Positions 53,251 to 64,000 of a DNA stretch of 64,000 bases are shown in pieces. How positions within the stretch are numbered: the stretch's first letter is position 1; each line of letters opens with the position of its first letter. The position numbers and the translations under genes are program-made. The notes beneath the pieces are model-generated. The model saw only the letters and a program-made list of their open reading frames with translations, was not told the origin of the DNA and ran no database searches. This DNA is from Locusta migratoria (taxonomy: Eukaryota > Arthropoda > Insecta > Orthoptera > Acrididae): contig CM048744.1 in the NCBI GenBank assembly GCA_026315105.1, positions 350,983,168 to 351,047,167 of the forward strand. The letters run 5' to 3'.

Positions 53251-53540
53251 ACACATATCGATAAGAGAATCGAACTCCTGATTCCTTTCGCCACGGGGGG
53301 CGCGCGTGCCAAGTGTACCTCTTTGCCGCCGACCAGCATCTGAGACCCGCATGCGCAGTGACGCCGCGATGGTGTATATAAGGCCGCGCCTGGCAACTTG
53401 TCGGCAGTCGTGGACTCACTCTGAAGATGGCCGGACGATACGCGGCCGAAATATTAGTAGAATACGTAGAATTTGCATGGCTGCACGCCCGAAATTTATT
53501 GGCTTACTCCTTACGCCGTGAAAAGTTGAAAATGCCCAAC
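53251..53540 (+). repeat. Penelope-like terminal repeat (pLTR) end
   Basis: Follows the coding end with no gap. GGTGTATATAAGGCCGCG (about 53370) looks like a TATA promoter. A hammerhead motif follows 45 bp later, then GGCTGCACGCCCGAAATTTATTG. No second pLTR was found upstream, as expected for a truncated copy. Confidence 0.7.
53418..53456 (+). ncRNA. Minimal hammerhead-ribozyme motif in the pLTR
   Basis: Stem I ACT, core CTGAAGA (53421-53427), extra T, helix II GGCCG/CGGCC with 9-nt loop, GAAA (53448-53451), short palindrome ATAT sharing its A with GAAA, then T and stem I AGT. Same design as the fold-back motifs, and position inside a pLTR is where such ribozymes are known. Confidence 0.75.
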
Positions 53541-53590
53541 GATTAACCTCATAAATAGGGATGTAGGTATTTGCTTAAATTATGCGAGGA

Positions 53591-53596
53591 ATCCTG

Positions 53597-53622
<26 letters not shown>
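53591..53622. repeat. (CT)n microsatellite
   Basis: About 32 bp of CT repeat. Confidence 0.95.
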
Positions 53623-53628
<6 letters not shown>

Positions 53629-53639
53629 AACAAACAGAG

Positions 53640-54475
53640 GGACAAATTTACTGTTGTCTCACCTGTTGATCACTGATATTCACTATCGATGCTTCAGATA
53701 TTTATCGTCTTTACGTATATGATGTTGCCTACAATCTCGTAAGCGGCCGGCTGCGAACAGAGGGCAAATTAAAGAGCGCGAACTTTAATACAAAACAACT
53801 TCAGACTCTTTGACTATACCGCAACTATCAGTTTCTTCGTCCTGATTAAACTGAAGAATTACATTGAAAGTAGCCTGTTAAGTTATTTAAGCAAGATCTC
53901 GGGCAGTCGAGATTTGCAAATGCAAGTTAAAACGCTCGCTGCTGCTCTAAATTACTTTACGAGTGGCCACAGTAGTTGTGCAACAGAAATTTATCTAACT
54001 GCTCACTCATTAACGGAGCAACCAACGTTTTAACAAACACAAAATCAATGTTAAAAATAAATGAATAGATAGTAATACATGGGACGGGGATCATGATATT
54101 ATAAAGCAGAGGTTTAATACTTTAAATAATCATCTGTTCAATAAAATGAACTAGCAAATAAATGTGCTGAGACCAAATTAAGCACAATAAAGCACACACC
54201 TTGTACAAAAGTGAATTAAATCATAAAGTTACTGCGCGTAATAAAATCGTTTCTTCCCTATATAAGTATGGAGGTAACGTGGGAGGAAAATTCCAAACAC
54301 ACCATGGACAGATGAAAGCACACTCATTCATTCACAGACACGCGCATAATGCTTGTGACACTTACTCATGTAGGAACAGCTCATGACAGCGATAAACGAA
54401 GCGTCAGCGGCGTTTTCGCGAGATGGTTTGAAGCACGCACATTTAAAAATCACTATGCACCAAATGAACTCATGT
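53640..54475. other. No recognisable feature
   Basis: No repeat or domain recognised. Confidence 0.5.
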
Positions 54476-54487
54476 GATGACGCAGCG

Positions 54488-54682
54488 CCGGCCACGGTGG
54501 CCGATGGGACTGTGGCGCGTCAGTCACAGTCTGCACGGCCGCTACGGTCGGGGGTTCGAATCCCCCCTCGGGCATGGATATTTGTGTCGTTTTTAGTCTA
54601 AGGTAGTTCATAAGTAGTTTGTAAGTTTAGGGACTGATGACTGCAGTTAAGTCCCTTAAGCTTAACAAACATTTGAACATTT
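54488..54682 (+). mobile_element. SINE-1, full length
   Basis: GATGACGCAGCG (54476-54487) and GATGAGGCAGCG (54683-54694) flank it. Head CCGGCCACGGTGGCCGATGG and a perfect GGTTCGAATCCCCCC B-box region. Confidence 0.93.
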
Positions 54683-54699
54683 GATGAGGCAGCGGTATA

Positions 54700-55105
54700 C
54701 TATCCTTAAGTACCACATGGTGTGCGATCACACTGAATAGAATTTACAAAAGAAGTTAATTTAGAATAATCAATTAAAGCACACGCAAGAATTCATATAG
54801 AAGGAAGCTAATATTAATAAGAGCATGGCTGAAGGCCGAAGTAATGACCATTACGAAAGCACAGGGTGCAATCAGTCATACAACACAGGAAAGACGGAAT
54901 CAAACTTTAAAAAAATCTGAGAAATATTTAGCATACTCGCGGATACAGATGTGGCGCGAAAACGTTAGTTAAAAAACAACAAGAAAATTTAAAGATACTA
55001 AGTTTACACAAAAAGCTGAAAGCCACACACGAGTATTCTAACTTGAGAAAAAAACGGACACAAAAACACAACAAAATGAAAATGCAAATATTTACACAGA
55101 ATTAC
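54700..55105. other. No recognisable feature
   Basis: AT-rich, no signature. Confidence 0.5.
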
Positions 55106-57630
55106 TTGAGATCTGTTGTTGTGGTCTTCAGTCCGGAGACTGGTTTGATGCAGCTCTCCACAATACCCGATCCTGAGCAAGCCTCTTCATCTCCACATAA
55201 GAGCGACAACCTACATCTGTCTGAATCTGCTTACTGTATCCATCTCTTGGTCTTCCCCTGCGATTTTTTCCCCATACACTTCCCTCCAACGCTAAATTCA
55301 CAATTCCTTGATGTCTAAGAATGTGTCCTACCAATCTATCCCTTCTTTTAGTCAAGGTATGCCAGAAATTCCTTTTCTCCCTAATTCTGTTCAGTACCTC
55401 CTCATTAGTTACACGATCCACCCACCTAATGTTCAGCATTCTTCTGTAGCACCATATTTCAAAAGCCTCAATCCTCTTCCTGTCCGCACTGTTTATCGTC
55501 CATGTCTCACTCCCTTACAAGGCAACACTCCATACAAATGCCTTCAGAAAGGACTTCCTTAGGTTTAAATCAATATTCGATATTAACAAATTTCTCTTTT
55601 TCAAGAACGCTTTTCTACCCATTGCCATTCTCCATTTTATATCCTCTGTACTGCGACCATCATTTGTTATTTTACTGCCCAAGTAACAAAACTCATCTAC
55701 CTCCTTTATTGCTTCGTTTCCCAATCTAATTCCTTCAGCATCACCTGATTTTCTTACACTGCACTCCATTACCCTAGTTTTGCTCTTGTTAATGTTCATC
55801 TTATATGCACCTTTCAGCACACTGACCATTCCGTTCAATTGCTCTTCCAGGTCCTTCGCTGTATCTGACAGAATTACTATGTCGTCGGCAAAACGTAATG
55901 TTTTTAATTCTTCCCCCTGAACTTTAATTCCTTCACCAATCACCAAATTTCTCCTTGCTTTCCTTTATAGTTTGATCAATGTACAAATTGAACAACATTG
56001 GAGAAAGACTACAACCCTGTCTTACTCCCTTCCCAACCACTGCATCCCTTACATGCCCTTCAACTATGACAACCGCTGTCTGGTTTTTGTACAAGTTGTA
56101 AATAACCTTACGTTCCCTATATTTTACTCCTGCTTGCTTCAGAACTTGAAAGAGTTTATTCCAATCAATATTGTCAAAAGCCTTCTCCAAATCTACAAAA
56201 GCTAGAAATGTAGGTTTGCCTTTTCTTAATCTATCTTCTAGGATAAGCCGTAAAGTGAGTATTGCCTCCCGAGTTCCTACATTTCTCCTGAACCCAAACT
56301 GATCTTCCCCGAGTTCGGCTTCTATCAGCTTTTCCATCCTTCTGTATATAATTCGCGTTAATATTTTGCAACCATGACTTATTAAACTGATGGTTCTGTA
56401 GTTTTCACACCTGCCTGCACCTGCTTTCTTTGGAATGGGGATTATAACATTTTTCTTAAAGTCTGAGGGTACTTCAGCTGTCTCATACATCTTACACACC
56501 AGGTGAAACAATTTTGTCATGGCTGGTTCTCCCAGACACTTCAGTAGCTCTGAGGGAATATCATATACTCCAGGGGCCTTGTTTCGACTTAGGTCTTTCA
56601 GGGCGCTGTCAAATTCTTCTCTCAGTACAGTATCTCCTATTTCATCTTTATCTGCATCCTCTTCTCTTCCTTCAATATTGCCTCGAAGTTCATTTCCTTT
56701 GTAGAGCCCCTCTATATACTCCTTCCACCTTTCAACTTTCCCTTCTTTTCTGAGAACTGGTATACCATTAGTGTCCTTCATATTCATAGAGCTGCTTCTC
56801 TTATCTCAAAATGTTTCTTTTATTTTCCTGTAGGCTGTATCTATTTTTCCCCTATTTATACATTCCTCTACATCCTTGCATTTGCCTTCTAGCCACTCCT
56901 GCTTAGCCATTTTGCACTTCTTGTCAATCTTATTTCTTAGTCGTCTGTACTCCATTTTGCCTGTTTCATTTTTCGTAGGTCTTTTCTTCCTACCTATTTT
57001 GTCCTCTGCTACCTTCATTATTTCATCTCTCAATTTTACCCATTCCTCCTCTACTGTTTTATTTTCCCCTGTTTCTGTCAATTGTTGCCTAAAGCTCCCT
57101 CTGAAATTCTTAAGAACCTCAGGTTCCTTCAATTTATCCAGGTCCCATCTCCTTATTTTCCTACCTTTTTGTAGTTTCTTTAGTTTCAGCCTACAGTTCA
57201 TAACCAACAAGTTATGGTCAGAGTCTATGTCTGCCCCTGGGTATGTTTTACAATGTAGAACCTGGTTCCGAAATGTATGTCTTACCATTATAAAGTCTAT
57301 CTGGTATCTTCCGGTGTCTCCTGGTCTCTTCCACGTATACAACCTTCTTTTGTGATTCTTGAACCAGGTGTCTGTTATCACTAAATTATGTTCTGTGCAA
57401 AATTCTACCAGGCGGCTTCCTCTTTCATTCCTTCTGCCCAAACCATATTCACCTACTATCCTCCCTTGCCTTCCTTGTCCTACTACCGAATTCCAGTCTC
57501 CCATAACAATTAAGTTTTCCTCTCCCTTAATTGCTGAATAATTTCCTTTAGCTCCTCATATATTTCTTCGATTTCCTCATCATCGGCAGAGCTAGTTGGC
57601 ATATAAACCTGTACTACTGACTCTATAAAT
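55106..57630 (-). pseudogene. RTE-like LINE copy 4 with endonuclease part
   Basis: Longest copy, minus strand. The endonuclease C-terminal part is visible: VQVYMPTSSADDEEIEEI (57560-57620), MGDWNSVVGQG (near 57500), FIMVRHTFRNQ and DIDSDHNLLV (the SDHxL motif of APE-type nucleases). The RT follows with NKAPGVYDIPSELL, NYRTISL, LEKAFDNIDW, GVRQGCSLSPMLFN and LRFADDIVIL. Breaks: a frame change between 56787 and 56806, another near 55940, and TAA for Tyr at about 55517. About 66 bp are missing in frame near 56970 relative to copies 1 and 2. N-terminal nuclease is absent. Confidence 0.92.
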
Positions 57631-58830
57631 TAAGAAACACTTCGCCTCGCGTAGTGAAAGAATTACTCAAGAAAAGTATTACTGAAAAACCAAGACTGCC
57701 TGATCACAAAGAAAGGAAAGTTCTAACAGCAGGCATTCCCCTCAGCATGATTCGACGAAGTACTTACTTCCACGGTCCCAGCAAGAGTGAAGCCCTCAGG
57801 CCACGCCAAAACCTTCCCCGCCACACACCGGGTGCTAAAAACCGATACAAAGCACATTCATAGTGTCTACCAACCCTCTCTACCTGAGGAAGATAATACT
57901 CTCTTCAACGGATCCCAGAGAGGTCCCTTGTCACCTCTTTCGTCCAAGATTAGGTTGGCACCACCCTAAGAACACGGCCACCTCGCTATCTTGGCAAGTA
58001 AGCTTGTCTCTGGCCACCCAGCAGACGCCAGCGCTGACGACAAACGAAGCCATGCGTTCTTAATTAAAGTAAACGAGACCCTAAAGCGCGAGGCGGCGAC
58101 TATAAGTCATTGCGCGGCAGACAGTCAGTATTAAAAGCAACCTTCCACATTCACATGAACACCCAAGTTCAATGACACGGGTGGAAACATATATAAACAT
58201 GGGGCATTGATCATTAATAAACAGAATAAAAATAATTAACATACTAATAGACAATATTAATGGTGCAGAAACACTTTAGGTTAATGAATAACTCAAAAAT
58301 GGAGCACGACCACACATTCACTGGACGTGTTTCAACATTTAGGTTTTTAGTATTCTAAGTGCAAGAAATGAATGGTACTTATCGTCAGATGGGAATGTTT
58401 CACTTTCTCAATATATTCTATTACGATGAAACTTTAGTACAAACATTTATTTCGGAAGAATTTCACTTGAATTTTGCTTGAGTTCCTGCTGTATTCTCCA
58501 ATATGTAGATGTTTTAGAACGTGACAAATTGAAATATTTTGAGTCACATGTAGACTAGGACTGCTAAGAGAAAGTAATACTCGCATTAGGTTTCGGTGCC
58601 TAGCACAAATATTAGCATTTTAACGCTCTAAGCCAAATACCTAATAGTAGTGTAAACTGCTCATAAGTCGCTAACTATCCACATTGAGTTCAACGTTACA
58701 AAGTGGATCTTGTGTAGCTATGTCTCATTCATATATGGAACTGTAGGCAGTTCTGCCACCCCATTCAGTTGTTCAACCTATATGTACAGTAGATGGCCTT
58801 TAAATTCTGTATTACAAATTGCTAATATTA
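57631..58830. other. No recognisable gene
   Basis: Open frame 57654-57863 has no signature. The rest is AT-rich. Confidence 0.5.
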
Positions 58831-58846
58831 ATTTCATAAACAAACA

Positions 58847-59097
58847 ATCCGCCTCCGTAGTCCAGTAGACCGCTGGTAGATTGCCAGGCAGAGGGCCCGT
58901 GCTCGATTCCCGGTCGGGTTGGAGATTTTCTCAACTTGGGCACTGGGTGTTGTGTCGTCGTCATCATAATTTCATCACCATCACCATCGACGCGCAAGTC
59001 GCCCATGTGGCGTTACATACAGACTTGCACCAGGCACGCCGAACACCATCCTAGCTGCGGTCTAACGGCCAAAAATGCCACATGAAATCATCATCAC
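58847..59097 (+). mobile_element. SINE-8, tRNA-derived with CAT-type tail
   Basis: Head CCTCCGTAGTCCAGTAGACC with B-box-like GCTCGATTCCC, then a body ending AAATCATCATCAC. Exact duplication CATAAACAAACA at 58835-58846 and 59098-59109. Only copy in the window. Confidence 0.9.
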
Positions 59098-59320
59098 CAT
59101 AAACAAACATTCGAACTACGAAGACGCAAATGAATTCGTGCCCAGAATAGTTATATTAGAATATGAGAAAACGAAACTTTTTGTACCTTTCTTAAACCGA
59201 TTTGTGCAGTTAAACGCTTCGCAGCTCTTCACCATCGTGCTTCATGTGTACCGCAATAGTCCAACAATACAGACACAACTACAAACTGAGTATATATACC
59301 TCAGAAGCTATGTAATAACC

Positions 59321-59510
59321 GCGGTGGAGTAGCCGCGCGTTCCAAGGCGCCATGTTGCGGACCGCGCGGTTGTTCGCTGTCGGAGGTTCGAGGCCTCCCT
59401 GGGGCATGGGTGTGTGTGTTGTCCTTAGGTTAGTTTACCTTAGTTTAAGTAGTTTGTAAGCTACGAACTGATTACCACGCAGTTTCATACGAACATTTGA
59501 ATTTTTTTAC
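59321..59510 (+). mobile_element. SINE-2
   Basis: Head CCGCGGTGGAGTAGCCGCGC, B box GGTTCGAGGCC, GGGTGTGTGTGTTGTCC and tail ACGAACATTTGAATTTTTTT. Confidence 0.9.
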
Positions 59511-59868
59511 AGCTGTAACACCAGGAGAAAGGATGATCTTCTCTATGTTGGGCTAAATCTTAGTTTGGCACAGAAAGGGGTAAATTATGCTGCCACACAA
59601 GCCTTTGGTCAGCTACCAAGCAGCATCAGAAGCCTGATGGACTGGCAACTAGCATTTAAAAATAAAAGAATTTCTGAATGACAACTCCTACTCGATTAAT
59701 GAGTTTTTATATCTAAATTACTAAATCTAAAGAAAAAATGTGTCATGTAATATTTTGTGTAATGTAACGTCTTGTACAGACACCCTTCATTAACCTGTCA
59801 CGTTCCACATCATTACGAAATGTCGTATTCACGATGTATGGAACAAGTATTAATCTAATCTAATATTC
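59511..59868 (+). mobile_element. LINE 3' end fragment
   Basis: Short coding trace (AATTTCTGAATGACAACTCC region, similar to the end of the LINE at 12220), CTGTCACGTTCCACATCATT and a terminal TTAATCTAATCTAAT. Same 3' end type as the element ending at 12465. Confidence 0.78.
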
Positions 59869-59869
59869 T

Positions 59870-60490
59870 TTAGCATGTACATGTAAGAGCGAGCGGCCGC
59901 AATAGTTTCTTCGATATCGGAGGTTCAATCTTATTATAAAATGAAGGATGAAATTGATGTGAGTGAAACAACCAACATAGTCTTGATACAAATAATTCAT
60001 ATGTGACTACTCTCAATGCTGGAAACGCAGTTTGAAACAAAAACGTTTTCAGTCCTCATGCTGACGATTACATGATCTTCAATATGGATACTGAAAATTT
60101 TTGTACGTTTCAAAGTACGTCTTCAGCACTGACGAGAGTCAGACAGCGACTAAAATCAAATTTTGCTATAATAAAGAAGTTTTTTGACTACTGTTCATCA
60201 TCCCTATACCTTAACAGGCACTGATCAGTTGGATTCAAGATGGAATCAAACCTGAATTTTCATGTTTTTGTCCAGTTAACGACAGAAGATACTGAAACTG
60301 ATGAGTGAATCTAAAACATTCCTTTAGCTTTTCCGCATCGTCAACTCTTTTGTTATTAAAATAATGTACCTTCCTTCTTCAGTAAAAACATTAGTCTAAC
60401 TAATTTGAGCTTCTAAGAGTTGTCTCGACTAAAATGTAATCCTTTTCCTCTTCCGTAACTTCCATGTACTTCCGTAGTGCCAAAATTAAA
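59870..60490. other. No recognisable feature
   Basis: No signature. Confidence 0.5.
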
Positions 60491-60491
60491 A

Positions 60492-60590
60492 GTTTACCTT
60501 ACTTTAATTTAGTTTAAGTAGTTTGTAAGCCTAGGGACTAATAACCAATGAAGTAAAGTTCCATAGATTCACAAACATTTGATCATATGA
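60492..60590 (+). mobile_element. SINE-2 3' fragment
   Basis: TTTAGTTTAAGTAGTTTGTAAG through ACAAACATTTGATC. The 5' head is absent. Confidence 0.75.
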
Positions 60591-60687
60591 TTTGATTTGC
60601 TATATAATACTCCATTCATCTCGTATGAATCCAACGCTTGCTAGTACAATGACTGGCGGTCCAGGGTTGAAATTATTTCTCCGACAG

Positions 60688-60968
60688 TCGGGCCCGGTGG
60701 TCTTGAGGTAAAGCGCTTGAATGGAAACCGAAGGGTCGCGGGTTCAAAACCCAGTGTACCTCGAATTTTTTTTTTCAGTCTGCATTTTAACCCACCCTTC
60801 ACCTCTCAACGATGTGATCAGTCACCAGAAACGACATGTGGTTCGGATTCCACGTTAAGCAGTAGGTCCCCTTTCCCCAGTTGGATAACTGGGGTAGGCT
60901 AGGGACACGCAAGTCACCGAAGTGACGTCCAATTGAAAGACTCGCACCAGGCCAGTGAGCCACATTGT
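60688..60968 (+). mobile_element. SINE-9, tRNA-derived
   Basis: tRNA-like head GGGCCCGGTGGTCTTGAGG with B box GGGTTCAAAACCC, a T run, then the body also seen at 4458. The 5' and 3' acceptor strands do not pair, so it is not a tRNA gene. Confidence 0.8.
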
Positions 60969-60969
60969 T

Positions 60970-62008
60970 ATCCCTCCGACAACAACGCTGTCAGGGAGTT
61001 GGTTCTTACTCGTTCACTGTCTGGTATCTTTTCTGTTTCCATTGCAAACCATGGTATTAAATAATATCCCTGTACAGTGGTTTCTCTCTGCAGTTGCCTT
61101 GAAGAGCTCTGGAAGTCAGAGCATATTTTAAGGGATTTTCACTGGGCGACATTGGAAGGATAATTCGAGGGTTCCGGGAGCCTTCCCCCGGAAAAATTTC
61201 AAAATATTGACGCCTAAAACCGTATTTTGAAGCCTCTTTTAAAATTAAAATCGAAGCTGCTTAATTTTTCCTTAACATATTTTTATTCATATATGTTTTA
61301 GTGATAAATAAAAATGTTTGTGGAAGAATACTAAATTTGGACTTTGAAGAAATCATTTGTGTCTCCTAATTTTGTTAAACAATCTTTCAAGTGTTTTTGT
61401 TGTCTTTTATTTGTTAAGTAGTTACAAAGAATACAGTGACTGTTATAAGTTCACTTAATTTGATATGGCCATTAAATGAAAATAGTATTAAATTAAACTA
61501 ATATCAGTACTATGATTACTTAAAATACCTTCCTGTGCACTTTCTGTAAAAGTTAATAAATCATTTGCCTTAAATGCTGATATTACGTTATGGTTCCTGA
61601 ATTTGTATTTTTTCTCTAGAGAATTCTGTACACCAACGGGAAAGAAACACAATTACAGTTTTCAGCTATCTAAGAAAAGTACTTACTTCTGAAGAAAATG
61701 AGTCATGAGATGCTGGTGCTAAAAACGTCTTTAAAGAACGAAAAGTTCTAGTGTGTTTTCTTTCAAAGAGTATTGAACAGTAATTTTATACCTTCACTTG
61801 TAAGATTGTAGGTAAAAACAATTCTTTTGTCGTTTTTATAAATGTCTTAATGCACACAAGAAACAATTTTCAAGAAATATTTTAAAATAGGCCTACAACA
61901 AAATTTTAAAGGATAATGAAATTACTGGGTTTCCAAAATATTTTGATAAAAAAAGTTACAATGTCCCTAACTAAAAGAATCGAAGAACATCAGATTTAAA
62001 GGTTACTG
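60970..62008. other. No recognisable feature
   Basis: AT-rich, no signature. Confidence 0.5.
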
Positions 62009-63145
62009 TCATTTGTAAAAAACTTTTTTACAAACTCTTGGTCTTGATACAGTACAAAATCGGGAAGCTTCCCTCTTCTCTCTTGGATCTAAAAAGACTG
62101 GCCCAACACCCTTTGAGAGCGATGCGCATTCTAGAGTTGAGAGCTTCTCAGGACAGGCCAGATTGTTTGTTTGTAGTGACATTGCTCTCTCAGGACCTGC
62201 ACTGTGCGGTGTCAGAGAAATAAACGACTGCACCAACTTTCTGAGGATCGAGTAAGGTTGAGATACTTTCAAAATGTGGTACAGCTTTCCAGTAGATGAT
62301 GTCATACTAGACGGAACAGGGAGTTTTTCTGCTGCAAACAACCCTACAACGTCATCAGTAAAATCTGATACTTAATCTTTACCAAACAGGCCTCCAACGT
62401 CTGCACGAACTGCGTTCACAAGCTCAATAGGATTTTTAGAACTTAATAATCTATTAATCCTACTGCAGATTTCCTTCTGGTCTTCGGGAAGCCGTTGTAA
62501 GATAAACTCTTTGCAGCTCATTACAACCTCTCTTCTTGCTGCAGGCCAGTGTCGCTTTGTTGAAAGAAATCGGTTTACTTGACGTCTTCTAGGAAGATCT
62601 TCAGTATATGATTCGTCACTTTCAAGTTCTCTTGCAACTTCTCTTTCCAACTTTTCTTCATATCCACCAGGATAACAGTCTCCTTCCATCACAGATAATG
62701 AAACAACAAAAAAGCTTTTTCAACTTTTGAGGAATCAGTCTTTCCAAGAACATTACTCCAATGTTGTTGCATTAATGGAAGGTTGTTCCAAATTGCTTTG
62801 GCTAAATTGTTGAGGTGTTCTACGAACCTTACATCAAAGTGTGCTGGAAAGCGGTAGACAGTTTTCTTGGTTAACTCAGACAGCTCCTCCAAAGCGTAAA
62901 GCCGATGCCCTATAAAACGTTCCCATGCAACACACACATACAGCCTTGAATAAACACAGGATATGTTTTAGAATACCCAGCATGCGTTTAAAATTTCTTT
63001 GTCCATTTCTGAAGTGTTTTTCGCTTACACCAATAAGCATATTAACTTTTCGATAAAGCTCTGCATACCATTTCGCCCTTTTGGTATTGTCGGAGAGACG
63101 TATTTGTGCAACTGTATAACATTTTGATGACAGATTGCTTACCAC
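62009..63145 (-). pseudogene. hAT-like transposase relic
   Basis: Minus strand, broken frames. CVAWERFIGHRLYALEEL...YRFPAHFDVRFVEHLNNLAKAIWNNLPLMQQHW (62740-62937) and RFLSTKRHWPAARREVVMSCKEFI (62372-62692) are followed by SAGPERAMSLQTNN...LDPREKREAS (62080-62200). The last piece resembles the hAT C-terminal dimerisation region found in KIAA1586/ZNF862-type proteins. Assignment is tentative: each piece alone is weak, their order is consistent. Confidence 0.45.
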
Positions 63146-63534
63146 CTCGTGTACTCTCAGTTTTTATTTTCTGTCAGATGACCGTTTTAGTCCGTTTAAC
63201 GAAAGAACACGGCAACGAGGATTTATTTTACTTTGCAGAGCCACATCACATCACTTCAGTGCTGCTTCTCTCTGCCCATTTAGAAATAGGACTTCTTCTG
63301 GAAAAGCAAGGAACACAAAAATAGAAATGTTAGCGTATCTTGCTGACTAAGTCCGAGTATTTTCGTCCGTAAACTGGAACTTTATCAACGCAGGGTTAAA
63401 GTCGGAGATCTATCGATGTTTAAGCAACTGTGTGATCTATGAGTAGGCGAGGAAAATAAAAGAATCGTGTTTTAAACTTCCGTTATTTAGCATCCGTCTG
63501 CAGTTATACGCTCAATTAAGCAATATTCCTCAGC

Positions 63535-63795
63535 TATGGATAATCAGCACGTCAACACTTGGATATTGAGACCATTTTCTGTTGAAAAGGAAATTTTCAA
63601 AGATGTTTCGGCCAAAGTAGAATCCTTATGATTGTTCGAAGTTAGCACATTCGAAATAGAATTTCAAAATTATGACCTTGGTACATTTTGGCGAAAAGCA
63701 GAAGCCAAATATCCCGTTATAGCTGACAGAGCTCTAAGAATGTTAAGACAGTTCGGTACCATTTATAGATATCAGAGTGACAATAAAAAGTAAGA
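63535..63795 (+). pseudogene. hAT (ZBED5/FAM200-like) C-terminal relic
   Basis: Plus strand: NTWILRPFSVEKEIFKDVSAKVESL, stop, LFEVSTFEIEF (two runs), NYDLGTFWRKAEAKYPVIADRALRMLRQFGTIYR. This is the pattern LxxFWxxxxxEYPxLxxxAxxxLxPFxTTY of Buster-type hAT proteins. It has one stop, and the terminal CExxFS block is missing. Confidence 0.6.
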
Positions 63796-63817
63796 CCAGA
63801 AACTGTCTCAAATTTTG

Positions 63818-64000
63818 AAAAATGTTTGTATAGTTTATGGGACTTAACTACGGGATCATCAGTCCCTATACTTACAAACTACTTACGAACTAGCTAATAC
63901 TAAGGTCTGCACAAATATCCATGCCCGAGAGGGGATTCGAACCCCCGACCGTAGTGGCCGTGCAGACCGTGACTGGAGCGCCTCAGTCCCTTCGGCCACC
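63818..64000 (-). mobile_element. SINE-1, cut by window end
   Basis: Minus-strand copy from the tail AAAAATGTTTGTATAG to GGTGGCCGAAGGGACTGAGG. The first bases of the head lie beyond the window. Confidence 0.92.

Noticed and set aside
60688..60765. Possible tRNA gene
   Set aside because: A and B boxes are present but the acceptor strands do not pair, and it runs into a SINE body with a second copy at 4458.

Overview
The window looks like intergenic or intronic DNA from a large, transposon-rich arthropod genome. The tRNA-derived SINEs with 8-15 bp target-site duplications, the LINE mix, the Penelope-like elements and the mariner/Tc1/hAT relics would suit an orthopteran such as a grasshopper or locust. 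That assignment is inference. I found no host gene, rRNA gene, genuine tRNA gene or CRISPR array, and almost everything I can recognise is a mobile element or a simple repeat.

Layout. 0-8.5 kb: SINEs, a minus-strand LINE fragment and degenerate A-rich repeats. 8.55-10.13 kb: a mariner/Tc1-like transposon with inverted repeats of about 160 bp and one frameshift. 10.3-12.5 kb: two SINEs stacked on one target site, then a CR1/Jockey-like LINE. 13-23.3 kb: tandem and inverted repeats of non-autonomous elements, SINEs and TA microsatellites. 23,414-29,470: a complete, young Ty3/gypsy element with two 466-bp LTRs (5 differences seen), a 5-bp duplication and one gag-pol frame. 29.7-31.8 kb: a SINE split by a young RTE-like LINE whose reverse transcriptase frame is open. 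32.2-35.0 kb: two more LINE relics. 35.1-36.7 kb: a Penelope-like GIY-YIG relic interrupted by a large fold-back element.

36.9-43.1 kb: three SINEs, a dead mariner, a LINE tail and another mariner-type relic. 43.2-45.1 kb: second RTE copy. 45.3-48.9 kb: a KRBA2/Ginger-like integrase pseudogene bracketed by two related palindromes. 48.9-51.5 kb: third RTE copy and a Tc1 relic hit by two SINEs. 52.5-53.5 kb: a Penelope-like 3' end with its terminal repeat, TATA motif and hammerhead motif. 55.1-57.6 kb: fourth and longest RTE copy, with endonuclease. 58.8-64 kb: SINEs, a LINE tail and two hAT-like relics.

The most notable signal is a set of four minimal hammerhead-ribozyme-like motifs. Two lie in opposite orientation in the arms of the fold-back element at 35.4-36.5 kb, one in the Penelope terminal repeat at 53.4 kb, and one degenerate copy at 17.4 kb. 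All have the same architecture: CTGAnGA, an extra T, a short helix II, GAAA, and a palindromic helix III. This fits the dimer-type hammerheads known from Penelope-like elements. SINE family numbers (SINE-1, SINE-2 and so on) are local labels for this window.
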